This document shows positions 53,278 through 64,000 of a DNA stretch of 64,000 nucleotides, in pieces. The position numbers were made by a program, and so were the translations under genes. Location of the stretch: assembly GCA_963555705.1 (NCBI GenBank), contig OY743190.1:16499491-16563490 (forward strand), read 5' to 3'. The notes below the pieces were generated by a model. The model was not told the DNA's origin, ran no database searches, and saw nothing but the letters and a program-made list of their open reading frames with translations. Source of the DNA: Ligustrum vulgare. Taxonomy: Eukaryota > Streptophyta > Magnoliopsida > Lamiales > Oleaceae. Each line of letters opens with the position of its first letter. The stretch's first letter is position 1.

Positions 53278-55127
53278 AAATATTAAACAATGGTTAATAT
53301 TTTTTTAATAATTGTACAAAGATTATATGATATAATAATTTCTTGAACTTCAATATTGTTCAATTGTCGTATATTTGATGAGTTAAGATTAGACATATAT
53401 TTATAGTTTGTTGTAATTTTTGAACGAAAATTGAGAAAAAGTTCTACATGCGAGGCAAATGCAAAAATTATAATAAATATATTTATATCAACAAGCATCA
53501 ATATTTGTACTCATAATATTACACCTAACATGATATACAATTAAAAAACTACAGAATTTGTATTTATCATTCAATGAAATTTTCGATAATTTAGATTATT
53601 TATGTTGTTTTTAAATTTTAATAATTGATGTAATAAAAAAATATTTTGTATCTTTTGTATTTGTTTTTATTATATATAATCATTAAACTTTATGAATCTT
53701 TATCTATATTGCGAATGGTAATTTCAATTCATCACATTGGTCGCCGAACAAATACTAAAATTAAAATTCAATGTTTCAATAAAATTTACAGAAATCGATT
53801 TACGTTAATCAATGATGCCCTAACAAAATAAGTATCTACAATACCAAAGTCAAAACGAAATGTTTAATAAATGAGCACATGATACATCATAAGAAAGATG
53901 GTTGAATTTGGAGTTCAACGCAAAAAATCAAGTGCAATTCGGAGTTGTAGATCAAAAGTTATGTACGTTTGAAGACAATGACATGTAAATCAAATACGGA
54001 ATGACTAAATCGAAAGAAAAGTAAAATTTGAGGACTGATCTGCAAGAAAATCTAAAGGTAGGGATGTTATTCCCAAAAAAATGAACGTTAGACTGTTTTT
54101 CCACAATTAGTGTCAAACGTAGGGACGTTTTGTGTCAATTATTTTTATTGAAAAAAGAAATGGATTAAAAATGGAATTGGACAAAAATGCCCTCATGTGT
54201 TACTATTCAATTTTAATTTAATGGTGAAATATAATAAGAAATGTAAAGGTTAGGACGTTCAGCGTAAAAAATCACAACGTTGTGATGTTTTACACAATAC
54301 ATATCAAAGGTAGGGACGTTTTGTGCTATTTACCATTTTCTAAATATATATTGTTAGTAAATATTACAATAAATTAAGCCTATGTTCAGCAACTACTTCG
54401 AGGTAAAATGTGTGGTTGAAAAATAATTTTGAAAAAATATGTGATTAAAAAGTGGGTTAAAAAATGTGCTGCGTATAAATAATTTATAGAAAAAGTTATT
54501 AAACGAATGTTAATATTGAAGAGTTAAATCTTTGATTTTTTTAGTTAATAATATTAATAGAATGATTAATATTTTTTAATCATTCTTAATTTTAATAATT
54601 TTTTAAAGATTACATGGTTTAATTTCGGTATAATTTCGTAATCTTCAACTTTACTGGATTGCTGTATCATGATAATCGCGAGATTTTCAAAATTATTATT
54701 TTGACTACTTATTTTTGTAAATAAAGTTTTATTGGTTGAATTCAAATATTTTGATTATTTCCTTTTTAATTATTGTGATTGATGTCTTTGAAAGAAAATT
54801 AAAAAATGCGTTAAATACAAGTGGCAAATGTAGAAGTTATGAGAAATATCCTAAAACCTTTCACATGCATCAATATTCGTGCACATAATATTACATCAAA
54901 TATGATATACCATTAAAAAACTACTAAATTTACATTTTTATTGAAGTATTAATAGTTCATAAAAATTATTAAAATCAATAATAATTTATTATTTAAATAT
55001 ATAAATTGAAGTTTACCATTTACAGAAATTTTTAATAATTTGAATTATTTATGTTATTTTTTAAATTATAATAATTATTGTACTAGAGAATTCTTTTTTA
55101 TGCATTTATATATGTGTTGATTATGTA
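53278..55127. other. AT-rich repeat DNA, no gene seen
   Basis: Short frames only. 54050-54320 has two copies of AAAGGTAGGGACGTTTTGTG or close variants (near 54113 and 54305) and related words, like the interior of small non-autonomous elements. Confidence 0.55.
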
Positions 55128-55217
55128 TAAGCACTAAAATTTTACAAATACTTATTGAAATCGATATGGATAATAACTTTGTGCATCGCACGGGTGAAAT
55201 ATTATTACACAAATTAT
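55128..55217 (+). mobile_element. Degenerate Helitron tail
   Basis: ACTAAAATTTTACAAATACTTATTGAAATCGATATGG, then GTGC-ATC-GCACGGGTGAAATATTATT. It matches the outer tail at 24029-24141 but the terminal CTAGT is mutated. Confidence 0.5.
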
Positions 55218-55756
55218 ATATTATTACGAATATATAAAGTTTTTCTCATCCCTTTAATATATAAAGAGAAACAATCCGGGAGAAATTATGTGTATATTCT
55301 TGACAATTTTTTAAGTTATATTTTTTATCCCAACTTAAAATTAACAAAGATTTTAGCTAAATATCTATTAAATAATATTAATTTATTTATTTTATTGGAA
55401 AAATATATTAATTAGCATATAATAAATATGAATTTATCTCTCTCTTTTTAACGTTGAAAGAGAAATGATTTTTTTTCTATATTTTCTAATACATTCTTAA
55501 TTTATTAAATTAAAATGCATGTTTTAAGATTTTAAGAAAATAACATAATATATTTTATAAATCTCATACAAAATATTTAATTACATTAATGTTATTGATG
55601 ATGCGTTGAATGCATTTGTTGACGTGTTTAGTGCACTGGGAAGTGAAATTGAAATTATTAAGGATGATTAATTTTAATACTTAACAATTATCTGTTTAAC
55701 TAAATTTTGAATTTTTTGAAAAAAAATGAATGATAATTAATGATTGAAAGTAAGGT
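55218..55756. other. AT-rich sequence, nothing recognised
   Basis: No gene or repeat I can name. Confidence 0.6.
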
Positions 55757-55835
55757 CAATATAAGTTAGCTCGAGACACCCCTTACCAGATAGAACACTT
55801 GAGTTCGAGTCTATAGGTAAGTTGAATTGAGATTT
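55757..55835 (+). repeat. SINE-like (tRNA-related) sequence, copy 2
   Basis: TTAGCTCGAGACACCCC could be a diverged A box, and GAGTTCGAGTCT (55801-55812) is a good match to the RNA polymerase III B box GGTTCGANNCC. Spacing (about 35 bp) is right for a tRNA-derived SINE head. No clear tail or target duplication; it could be chance. Confidence 0.3.
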
Positions 55836-56942
55836 GGATCTTTTTATATATATGTTAAAAAAATAATTAAAAGTAATAATAATTACGTAATTTTCAATGA
55901 TATTATGAATGACATGTTTTGCCTCCAAAATTTCTATTAAAAAAGTGTTTACATTTATTGTTGTTAATTTTCAATTATATTATGAATGACATCATTTTTT
56001 TTTCCGGTCAAAATATGACATTTATTTGTTTGACTTAAGATCATTAAATATCAATTATATCAGCACCATTGCATTGACACTCATTCCCCACTACACGAGA
56101 ATCAGTGCATTGATACTAACAAATTGTTTAATCAATTTTATAATACATTGATTCATTAGTTGGATCATTTTTATATGGATTTCAAGAACAAATTATGTAA
56201 CATTCAATAATGTAAAAAAAAAAAAATATATATAATTTCCTTTTGTGAAATATAATTTTTTTTATCGTTATTATATTTTGACATTACTAAAAATATCTAC
56301 AAAAATATTATTTTTAACATTGAGCAACATTAATGCAAGAAATAAAAAATATTGCTATTTTCCATAAATAAACTTAATACACGTGCAATTCATTTTCATG
56401 TATTGATTGACGTTTTGCACGATCTAATTGAAAAATTTTAATATCCTAAATTTTAAGGATTGACATAAAAAAGTCCAGTAAAAAAATTATGTTTATTCAT
56501 TCTTTGGGAAAAACATTTTTTTTCTTATGATCGATCTTTGAATTATGTTTGACATTCATTAATTCACATCTCATTTTTTAAAATTCGTTTTTAACTATAT
56601 TTTATTAATGAGATATTCTATACATGATATAAAAAAAATCTATACTTTTTAACCATATATTGTCCTATAATATACATTTCTATACCACATTTCTTTTTAA
56701 TTTTATTGTATGCAACGACAATGAATCGTAATTATTTAAAAATTATAAACCACAATTATTATTTTTAAAGAAGTTCTTTTAATTTACATTGAATTTTGCT
56801 ATTGAATACTTTTTTGTTTCTTCATATTCTTTCCCATAATATATGAATTTAATTGTTTTTGTTATATATTTCTCACATTTTCATTAATTATTGAATATAT
56901 TTAGTTAGTTATTCATTAATTAATAATTATAATTTTTTTTTT
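55836..56942. other. AT-rich Helitron-type body (copy 2), no gene
   Basis: Counterpart of 22867-23973 with minor changes; leads into the Helitron end at 56971. Confidence 0.5.
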
Positions 56943-56971
56943 CCGTGCAACGCACGGGTGGGAATACTAGT
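56943..56971 (+). mobile_element. Helitron 3' terminus (inner), copy 2
   Basis: CCGTGC-AAC-GCACGGG, spacer, CTAGT at 56967-56971. The hairpin is perfect here, whereas copy 1 has one mismatch. Confidence 0.78.
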
Positions 56972-56999
56972 TATTTTAATATAATATTATTTTTTATAC

Positions 57000-57110
57000 A
57001 TTTTGTATAATAGAAAAAATTATATATAAGCTTTAAAATTTTACAGATACTTATCAAAATCGATATTGTTAAATAGCAACTTCCATGTATCGCAACGGAG
57101 AAATACTAGT
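57000..57110 (+). mobile_element. Helitron 3' terminus (outer), copy 2
   Basis: Matches 24029-24141; ends CTAGT at 57106-57110. Confidence 0.6.
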
Positions 57111-57700
57111 TAAAATAAAAGGGGTTGACTGTGGGGGCTGAAGTAAAATGGTTTTTAAAATTTGGAGAATAAAATAACCACTTTCAAAACTTGGGGTTAA
57201 AAGGTAAATTTTTAAATTAAAAATTATAGTTAAATAACCAAATATAAACAAAGTTATAACACGCTCTCTCAAAATTCAAAAAGTCGGGCGAGAGCAAGGA
57301 GAGACTCGACCGTTCGGGAGAGAGAGCGACTGGCGAATGGGCTCCTCCCTCTGCTCCGATTCAAACGCCGGTCGAGAGGTCGGCGATGGAGCCACCGTCG
57401 TGGGGCGACGCCGGTGCTTGGGTGAAGGTGGATTGGGCGAACTCGGGCAACACGGAGAGCAAGGAGAGAGTCGACCGTTCGGGAGAGAGAGCGACTGGCG
57501 AATGGGCTCCGCCCCTCTGCTCCGATTCAAACGCCGGTCGAGAGGTCGGCGATGGAGCCACCGTCGAGGGGCGACGCCGGTGCTTGGGTGAAGGTGGATT
57601 AGGCGATTTTGGTGCAAAAACCAAAATGTAACCGAGGCCGTGAGGTTGCGGTTCACCGGCAGTACTCCGGTCAAAATGAATCGGTGATTGAGGTAAGGGT
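57111..57700 (-). mobile_element. Minus-strand LTR-like fragment with GC-rich minisatellite (copy 2)
   Basis: Uninterrupted version of 24142-24235 plus 25617-26270. On the minus strand the order is a GAGGTAAG-like region, ACCGG...GCCGG, the GC-rich island expanded into repeats, a short GAGAGAG run, then TTAACCCC and TTCAGCCCCC repeats: the plan of the element B and C LTRs. No LTR ends are present. Confidence 0.55.
57291..57600. repeat. GC-rich minisatellite, two units (copy 2)
   Basis: Units begin near 57291 and 57454 (about 163 bp apart), with the same content as the three units at 25701-26165. Confidence 0.85.
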
Positions 57701-58376
57701 TTTGGTTTATTTTATCTCTTGGTTTTGTGGCTTTTTTGTGTTGATGTTGGGGTCAAGCAGTCCGTGTGGGGGCTTTCGGTGTCCGTGGTGATACTCAGTA
57801 ATGGTGGTGAAAACAGTGTGTGCACAACCTATACGACTCTTTCCAACCACCCAACCATTTCCGACACCGCCTCTCTCAGATAAATGCAGACTACAAGATC
57901 TTGGGTGTGTTCGATTTTGCTTGTGTTTCATTTATAGGTTGGGTTGAAAACAGTGTTTTGTTGGCAAAGATTTTCGAGTTTTGGGATTTGCATATGTTTA
58001 AGGATTTTTTCGGGTTTTTCCTATAATGAAATCTGGGTTTTTTTAGATTGTTCTAAATGGGTTCTTGGTCTTTTAAATGGTAATAATGAATTCTCAAATT
58101 AGAATTGTCTTAATCTTAATTCTTCTGATTGTTTTTGAAGTAATGTTTACTTTCTGCTTTAATTCTTTAACAGTTTGTATGAATTTGAAGATATGTGTAA
58201 TTTTTTAAATTTTTTGCATGTTTTTGCCTTCAAGCAGCATATTGAATCTATGTTACTATGTTTCTTGTGATTGATATCTACATGGGATATGTAATTGAAT
58301 TTGTTCTTCCATGTTTGTTTTTGTTTTTTTTTTCTGAACCGTCTATTTTTTACTGTTTTGAGTTATTAGAAGTAAA
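57701..58376. other. No recognisable gene; intron-like sequence (copy 2)
   Basis: Counterpart of 26271-26928, T-rich. The GATCTTGGGTGTGTTCGA word (57897-57914) differs by one base from copy 1. Confidence 0.5.
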
Positions 58377-58568
58377 ATGGATTCTTTTGGGGCTGCAAAG
58401 ATTGTGCATGACAGAATTTCAAAATTGGAACCTGAACATGTTTCTAGGATGATTATTGGGTACATATATATTTGCAAGACATTCCAGACCAGGAGATGAC
58501 CAGATTAGCTTTAGGGCCTGTGACCTTAATCCACAACTTGATAAAAAAGATAAAATCCACAACTTGAG
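58377..58568 (+). pseudogene. Captured CCCH zinc-finger protein gene fragment (copy 2)
   Basis: Same as 26929-27120: ATG at 58377, MDSFGAAKIVHDRISK..., TGA at 58497-58499, then EMTRLALGP in another frame. Essentially unchanged between copies, including the frameshift, which therefore predates the duplication. Confidence 0.7.
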
Positions 58569-58843
58569 TATCACCACCGACACTGCCTCTCTCAAATAAA
58601 TGCATAGACTGCAAGCATCGAAAGCGAACATACCCAAGATCATATGTCCATCCTACAACAACTCCCCCTCATAGTACCGCAAGAGAATTGGAAATTTAAC
58701 TGTACTTGGGCTCAAATTCAAATTTTTTTTATGAAACATTTTCAAGTCTTGTGTTTTTATTTGGTAAATTTGACATTTTTTGACATTTTTTTTTCCTTTT
58801 CCTTTTCCTTTCCTTTCCCTTTTTTTTTTTAATGTTTAAAAAG

Positions 58844-59448
58844 GGGTATTTGGACGATCAGTATGTGCAGGCTACAGCTGCAGAAATTGAAAGATGACAG
58901 CAACCTATAATTTGTAGTTGAAGAAGTTTCAATTTTCTTTGAGGATTCTGAAAAACTTCTAAATTATTTGGCTTCTTCTCTGTCAATTTCTATTGCTCTA
59001 TTTTGGGTTTCTATGTTGTGGTTATGTTTTATTGATGGATTTGTTTTCCCTTTTTTGGTTTCAATAGTCGACGACTGGTTGTAGATTTTAAGAAGGTTGA
59101 TGACCATGTTCAAGGACAGCATCTCCGGTTATCATTTTTTTATTCTGCATATGTAGTGGAAGAATAAGCTATTTCTTTGGCAGTCTTAGTTTGATATTTT
59201 TCACTGTTTCTTAATTAAATTCCAGAATTTTGATACTTTGTGGTTTAATTTGCTCTTTTTAAGTTATTTATATATGTATTAATGTCAAGTAGCCAATAAG
59301 ATAAGCTATTGCTTTGTAAAGAGGGATTATATTAAGGTCTGGCTGACTTTTATTTATTTATTTGACAGAACAATGTAGGTGCATAATTAAAGAGTAAAGA
59401 ATGCATGTGTTTCCTTCAGAATTTTTGTGGGGTTAAGAATCTTGACAG
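58844..59448 (+). pseudogene. Captured AHP histidine phosphotransfer gene fragment (copy 2)
   Basis: Exon-like pieces near 58844-58975, 59068-59126 and 59369-59448, matching 27409-28020. In addition to the shared frame errors and the deleted phospho-His stretch, this copy has a premature TAA (CTATAATTT where copy 1 has CTAGAATTT, near 58907). Confidence 0.78.
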
Positions 59449-60689
59449 GTGAGTCGACTGCATTCATAATCGTATTCCATACTTTCACTTCTTATATGTC
59501 TATCTTAGTGTTATTTGGAATACATGTTCTTTTCAGTTCAAGAATCTTCTAAGGACTTCTTGTTTGACTTTAAAGTTAAATTAATGAAAAAAAATTTGAG
59601 TTATGGTGATATAGTACTAGAAAGTTCGTTATTGAATCGAGAAATTTTATTTTTATCCTTCTACGCCAATTTAAAGTTTATTATGCTGAGAATAAATTTG
59701 ATTATGTTAACTTTTCTTTCAATCGAGATGTTTTATCTATGTAAATTTTAATGTTATTGAGTAACGCTGTTAGGTTTTATAAAATTGGAAGATCCATTAT
59801 GTTTATTAGTTAAGAAAGATATTGAATTTTTTGCTCATCCTAAATAATTTGTAAATGTAGAATTTACAATAGAGTTTTGAAAAAATAGAATTCTTTGAGA
59901 TTTTAAAAAGGATGAAGGCATTATAAGTAAATATTTCCTTGGGACATTTTTCCCTATGCGATTTTATAGATACTTTATAAAATAAACATTCAAAAAGTTA
60001 AAAAGGATTTTTATTCCATCATTTCGATCATGAAGCTACAAGTGGTAGTTTTTATGGAGAAGTTGGTTTGTCCTATTTTTTGTTGTCTATCATGTAGGAG
60101 AGAAAAATTAAAGGGTTCTCCTCTTTTTTGTTGTCTATTATTTAGGAGAGATTAACAAATGCAAAACTTGATGCTTTGTTACCTAAATCCTTTTGGAAAT
60201 ATTTTTGTAACATTTGTAGTTGGAGTCTAAGTGAATCAAATAGGTTTCCCTTGATGTTACAATACTCAGTTCATCACATCTTTTGAGAAACATTCAGGAT
60301 TGACAAATGTAAACTTAATGATTAAAATGGCTTACCTGCATATGAAGCACACTATCTTCTATTGGAGAAATTTTGTTGAAGAAGCAATTCTATTTTCTAA
60401 AGCTATTGAAGGGTGTAACCTGAAGATGCTGTAACTAATTTTCAAGCTTGTATGTCAGGAGGTGCCAATCAATATAATTTAAAAAATATTTACTAATAGT
60501 TATGCCCTGTGCAACCACAAAACTTCATTTTAACTAAAGAAATATTTCTCAACTGTTATGCCCTATTTAACCACAAATTGTTAGTACTGCTAAATTAGAT
60601 TCATGGTTGACTGATTATTATGTATGTATTCAAGTTTGCTGTCTTTTCAAGGATCCTCCCTGCTACTTCCTTGCCAATATTCTCTTTTT
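59449..60689. other. No recognisable gene (copy 2)
   Basis: Counterpart of 28021-29177 plus about 80 bp not in copy 1. Confidence 0.5.
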
Positions 60690-60884
60690 TTCTAGCTCAT
60701 TGCAAAAGCTTTGCTCCTGTAAGTAAATCACTGGCCCATAATCCAATAATTGGTGAATGATCTATTGTAAAATCTCTCTCTGTGTGTGTGTGTGTGTGTG
60801 TGTGTTTTGTAGACTTATCAAAAGCTAGCAACTGCATTCAAGATGGAAGATGGTGTAATCATTGCTAATGTGAAAACTGCTTAG
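60690..60884 (+). pseudogene. Captured PDI-like gene fragment (copy 2 only)
   Basis: Piece 1 ends at 60718 and encodes AHCKSFAP, with a GTAAGT donor. An intron with a (TG)n run follows, and piece 2 (60813-60884) after TTTTGTAG encodes TYQKLATAFKMEDGVIIANV, ending at TAG 60882-60884. Plant protein disulfide isomerases of the PDIL2 type have CGHCKxLAPxYEKLAxxFK...VVIANLDAD; the junction falls where a PDI intron would. The first active-site Cys region upstream is not readable and the Gly of CGHC is Ala. Only a fraction of one thioredoxin domain is present. It is the third unrelated host-gene piece in the block. Confidence 0.75.
60781..60805. repeat. (TG)n microsatellite
   Basis: About twelve TG units inside the intron of the PDI-like fragment. 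Confidence 0.95.
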
Positions 60885-60939
60885 GAAAATCCAAGCTGAA
60901 GTATGAAATGAAATCCTATCAAGAAATGGTTGTGAATGA

Positions 60940-61898
60940 AATGAAGCAAATGAGTGAAGATGGTCATTTTATTTCCATCTTTCCATACATAAATGAATCA
61001 TGATAAGGACTTGTATGCAATCAATTTAGCTCATCAATTTTCCAGTGAACACACAACCCGCAACCAGAAACCGCCACTGCCCGCTTCATTTTCCCCTAAC
61101 ACATCAAATCCCAAACTACAAAACCGAAAATCAAACATAACCCATAACTCACCTCAATAATGGCCGGAGTCTCTTCGCCGGAAAGCCCATGAATCCGAGC
61201 ATTCAAGCCTCGGTTTGGTCTCGATTTCACACAAAATCGAGCCCCAGTTCAGATTCTTTGTGCAAACCCACACCCAGACTCGTCGCCGCCATGTGACGGC
61301 GGCACCATCACCGGCTTCCGTCGACGGTCGGACCCCGCAGGTGGGCGAACCGTCGCACCTCTTGTCTCTCCTCTCTGTATCCGAAAAATGAGAGAGGGAG
61401 AGAGGGTTATATCTATAAATTATATTTTGATGTTTTTGAAAAGTTAAATCTTTAAGCCCCAACTTTTGAAATACATTCAATTCAGTCCTTTCGTTTTTAA
61501 AAGTTGTTATTTCAGCCCTTTTTAATTTAAAATGTTTTAATTCAGCTTTAAAGATTTAGATGCTTAACAAATTAGTCCCTCCAGTCCTTAACTCCAACAA
61601 TCAGCCCTATTATTTTCGAAAAGTCTATTTCAACCCCTTAGTTTCAAAGTATTTGGTTCAGCCCTTATTTTAAAAGAGTTTTTATTAATTAGCCCTCATG
61701 TTTTCAAAGCCTTTTAATTCAGTCTCAAGTTTTAAAATATTTTAATTCATCCCCTTTAGTTTTTAAAAGTATTATTTCGATCCTCTAATTTTTTTTGTAA
61801 TATTTTATTCAGCTCTTAAGCTTTGCAAATAATTTATCTTAACTCCAACTATTTCGAAAATGAAAATAATTAGTCCCCAATATATTTAAAATACATGA
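60940..61898 (+). mobile_element. Plus-strand LTR-like fragment (copy 2)
   Basis: Counterpart of 29215-30092, with GC island near 61290-61350, GAGAGAGGGAGAGAGG, then TTCAGCCC/TTAGTCCC repeats to the satellite edge. One repeat unit more than copy 1. Confidence 0.7.
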
Positions 61899-64000
61899 GT
61901 TAGGTAAGGGTAACAATAGGTAGGAGCAGCTCCAAAAATTTCTTTAGTAGAAGCATGAGTAGTGTATGAAATTTCATGTTTTTGTATTGCTATATATTTA
62001 TTATTGTATAGTTTACTACTGTTTTCTTTAAAATATTTACAAATAGTTGTTTGAGAATAATTATTTTTATTGATTGCTGAAGCTATGTCCGTGGAATTCT
62101 GGTCGTTCGGGGATGCTTTTGAATATATAAACTAGGGCCGTTTGCAGTCCAGCTGCTCGTAAGGGAAGTAGTTCATTTATTTGAATTCTTATGGCTCGTT
62201 CGATTTAGTTTTCAAATTTGAACTCACTAATATTGTATGTTTGATGTAGATTGCAAGAGTTAATAGGAGTCGGAGCATGAGTCGAAGCAGAATCTACAGT
62301 TTCACGAAAAGGGGTAAAGGTAACAACAGGTTGGAGCAGTTAATGAACTTTTATGATTCAGAGTAAAAGTAGTTCGTAAAATTTAATGATTTGGTATTGC
62401 GATAAATTAATTAATCTATAGTTCATTTTTGTTTTCTTTAAAATAGTTTCTTAGATTTGGTTGACAATGATTGTATGTATTGATTGCAGATGCCGAGCTC
62501 GTAAAATACCGGTCTTTCGGGATATTTTTGCTGTGGACACTTGAACCGTCAACAACCTAGCTTCCTATAAGGGAAGTACTTCATTTAGTTAAATGTTTAT
62601 GACCAGTTCGATTTAGTTTTAAGTTTAGAATTTTATTACTATTGTATGTTTGATGTAGATTACTTGAGTTAATAGGAGTTAGAGTAGGAGTTGAAGTGAG
62701 TGATAACTTTTAATAGAGTAGGGTTAGTGCTAGTAGCAGGCAAGTCACGGTAGGAGTTAGAGTCGAAGTTGGAGTTGAAGAGAGTAATAATTTTTTTAAG
62801 ATAAGAGTAGGTGTAGGTCTAGGAGTAGGTAAGTTATAGTCGAAGTAAGAGTCGAAGTAGGCACTAAGTTTCATGAATGGGGTAAGGGTAACAATAGGTA
62901 GGAGCAGCTCCTAAAATTTCATAGGTAGAAGTAAGAATAGTGTATGAAATTTCATGTTTTTGTGTTGCTATATATTTATTATTATTGTATAGTTTACCAC
63001 AGTTTTCTTTAAAATATTTACAAAGATTTGTTTGGGAATGATTGCAGAAGCTATGTTCGTTGAATTCTGGTCGTTAGGGGATAATATATAAACCAGGGCC
63101 GTCTGCAATCCAGCTGCATGTAAGTAGTTCATTTATTTAAATTCTTATGGTTCGTTCGATTTATTTTTCACATTTGAACTCATTAATATTGTATGTTTGA
63201 TGTAGATTGCAAGAGTTAATTGGAGTCGGAGCATGAGTCGAAGTAGGGTCTACAGTTTCACGAATAGGGGTAAGAGTAACAATAGGTTTGAGCAGTTAAT
63301 GAACTTTTATGACTCCGGGTAAAAGATGTTTATAAAATTTAATGATTTGGTATTGTGATAAATCAATTAATCTATAGTTTATTTTTGTTTTCTTTAATAT
63401 ATTTTTTAAGATTTGGTTGACAATGATTGTTTGTATTGATTGCAGAAGCCGAGCTCGTAACATATTGGTCTTTTGGGATGCTTTTGACTCTGGACACTGG
63501 GACCGTCGACAACCTAGCTCCCTATAAGGGACGTACTTCGTTTGGTTAAATGTTTATTTCGAGTTCGATTTAGGTTTAAGTTTAGAATTTTATTATTACT
63601 GTATGTTTGATGTTTGAGTTAATAGGAGTTAGAGTAGGAGTTGAAGTGAGTGATAGCTTTTAATAGAGTAGGGTTAGTACTAGGAGTAGGCAAATCACGT
63701 TGGAACTTAGAGTCGAAGTCGGAGTTGAAGAGAGTAATAATTTTTTTAAGAGTAAGGGTAGGTCTAGGAGTAGGTGAGTCATGGTAGGAGTAAGAGTTGA
63801 AGTAGGCACTAAAATTTCACGATTAGGTTAATGGTAACAATAGGTAGGAGCAGCTCCGAAAATTTCATGAGTAGATGTAGGGGTCGTGTATGAAATTTCA
63901 AGTTTTTGTATTACAATATATTTATTATTCAATAATTTACTACAGTTTTCCTTAAAATATTTGTAAAGATTTGCTTGGGAATGATTGTTGTTAATGATTG
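61899..64000 (+). repeat. Satellite array, second block (runs off the window)
   Basis: Same satellite as 30093-40585. The first 130 bp equal the left edge of the first array. From about 62033 the sequence instead matches 39589-40340, and from about 62940 it matches 38150-39200, so monomer order differs from the first array. Confidence 0.9.

Larger units (their letters stand above)
55772..61898 (+). repeat. Composite duplicated block, copy 2
   Basis: Homologous to 22801-30092 in the same orientation about 33 kb away. It lacks the 1.38-kb DNA transposon, has two minisatellite units, retains the PDI-like exons, and has one extra 25-50 bp repeat unit near 61610-61660 in the LTR-like piece. It shows the site of element B insertion unoccupied (near 55768-55775). 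Confidence 0.9.

Overview
This is nuclear DNA of a flowering plant, probably a eudicot, from a gene-poor, repeat-dense region. The evidence is Ty3/gypsy chromovirus retrotransposons primed by initiator-Met tRNA (TGGTATCAGAGC), Helitron tails ending CTAGT, large C-rich LTRs, and decayed pieces of plant genes (NPH3/BTB, CCCH zinc finger, AHP histidine phosphotransfer, PDI-like). I see no intact host gene, tRNA, rRNA or CRISPR array. The species cannot be told from the sequence alone.

1-22.8 kb is a nest of LTR retrotransposons. Element B (1553-22799, + strand) is a Tekay/Del-like chromovirus with 2118-bp LTRs. Its order is leader, an extra ORF upstream of gag (2777-3301), gag, a putative 90-bp intron, protease-RT-RNase H-integrase-chromodomain, 3' LTR. 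It has been hit three times. Element A (only its 3' end is in the window, 1-1552) sits in its 5' LTR. Element C (3297-12191, TSD AAAGA) sits at the stop codon of the upstream ORF. Element F (13292-17003, minus strand, TSD TTACC) sits inside the gag zinc knuckle. B's pol also carries one nonsense codon and one frameshift.

22.8-30.1 kb and 55.8-61.9 kb are two direct copies of one composite block. Its layout is a SINE-like start, two stacked Helitron tails, a minus-strand LTR-like piece with a GC-rich minisatellite, a chimeric stretch of captured gene pieces (CCCH, then AHP, then PDI-like), and a plus-strand LTR-like piece. The copies differ by a DNA-transposon insertion (copy 1 only), a deletion that removed the PDI exons (copy 1), and minisatellite unit number (3 versus 2).

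30.1-40.6 kb, and again 61.9 kb to the window end, is a tandem satellite. Diverged monomers of roughly 0.4-0.55 kb are arranged in a higher-order repeat of about 1.9 kb. The first array is bounded on both sides by truncated LTRs in opposite orientation.

40.6-55.8 kb is a graveyard. It holds a minus-strand LTR fragment, a small TRIM-like LTR, element D (854-bp LTR, decayed interior, a 2.7-kb solo LTR 'E' inside it, a truncated 3' LTR), an NPH3/BTB gene fragment upstream of a Helitron tail, a minus-strand LTR of another family, a minus-strand E-type LTR, two tandem fragments of the Helitron replicase/helicase protein, and AT-rich sequence with no recognisable gene.

No classical operon or host pathway is present. 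What acts together here is the mobile elements: autonomous-type B may have supplied proteins to decayed relatives such as C (inference). The strongest candidates for something undescribed are the upstream ORF plus spliceable gag-pol junction of B, the multi-gene capture block, and the satellite array whose edges fall inside LTRs.
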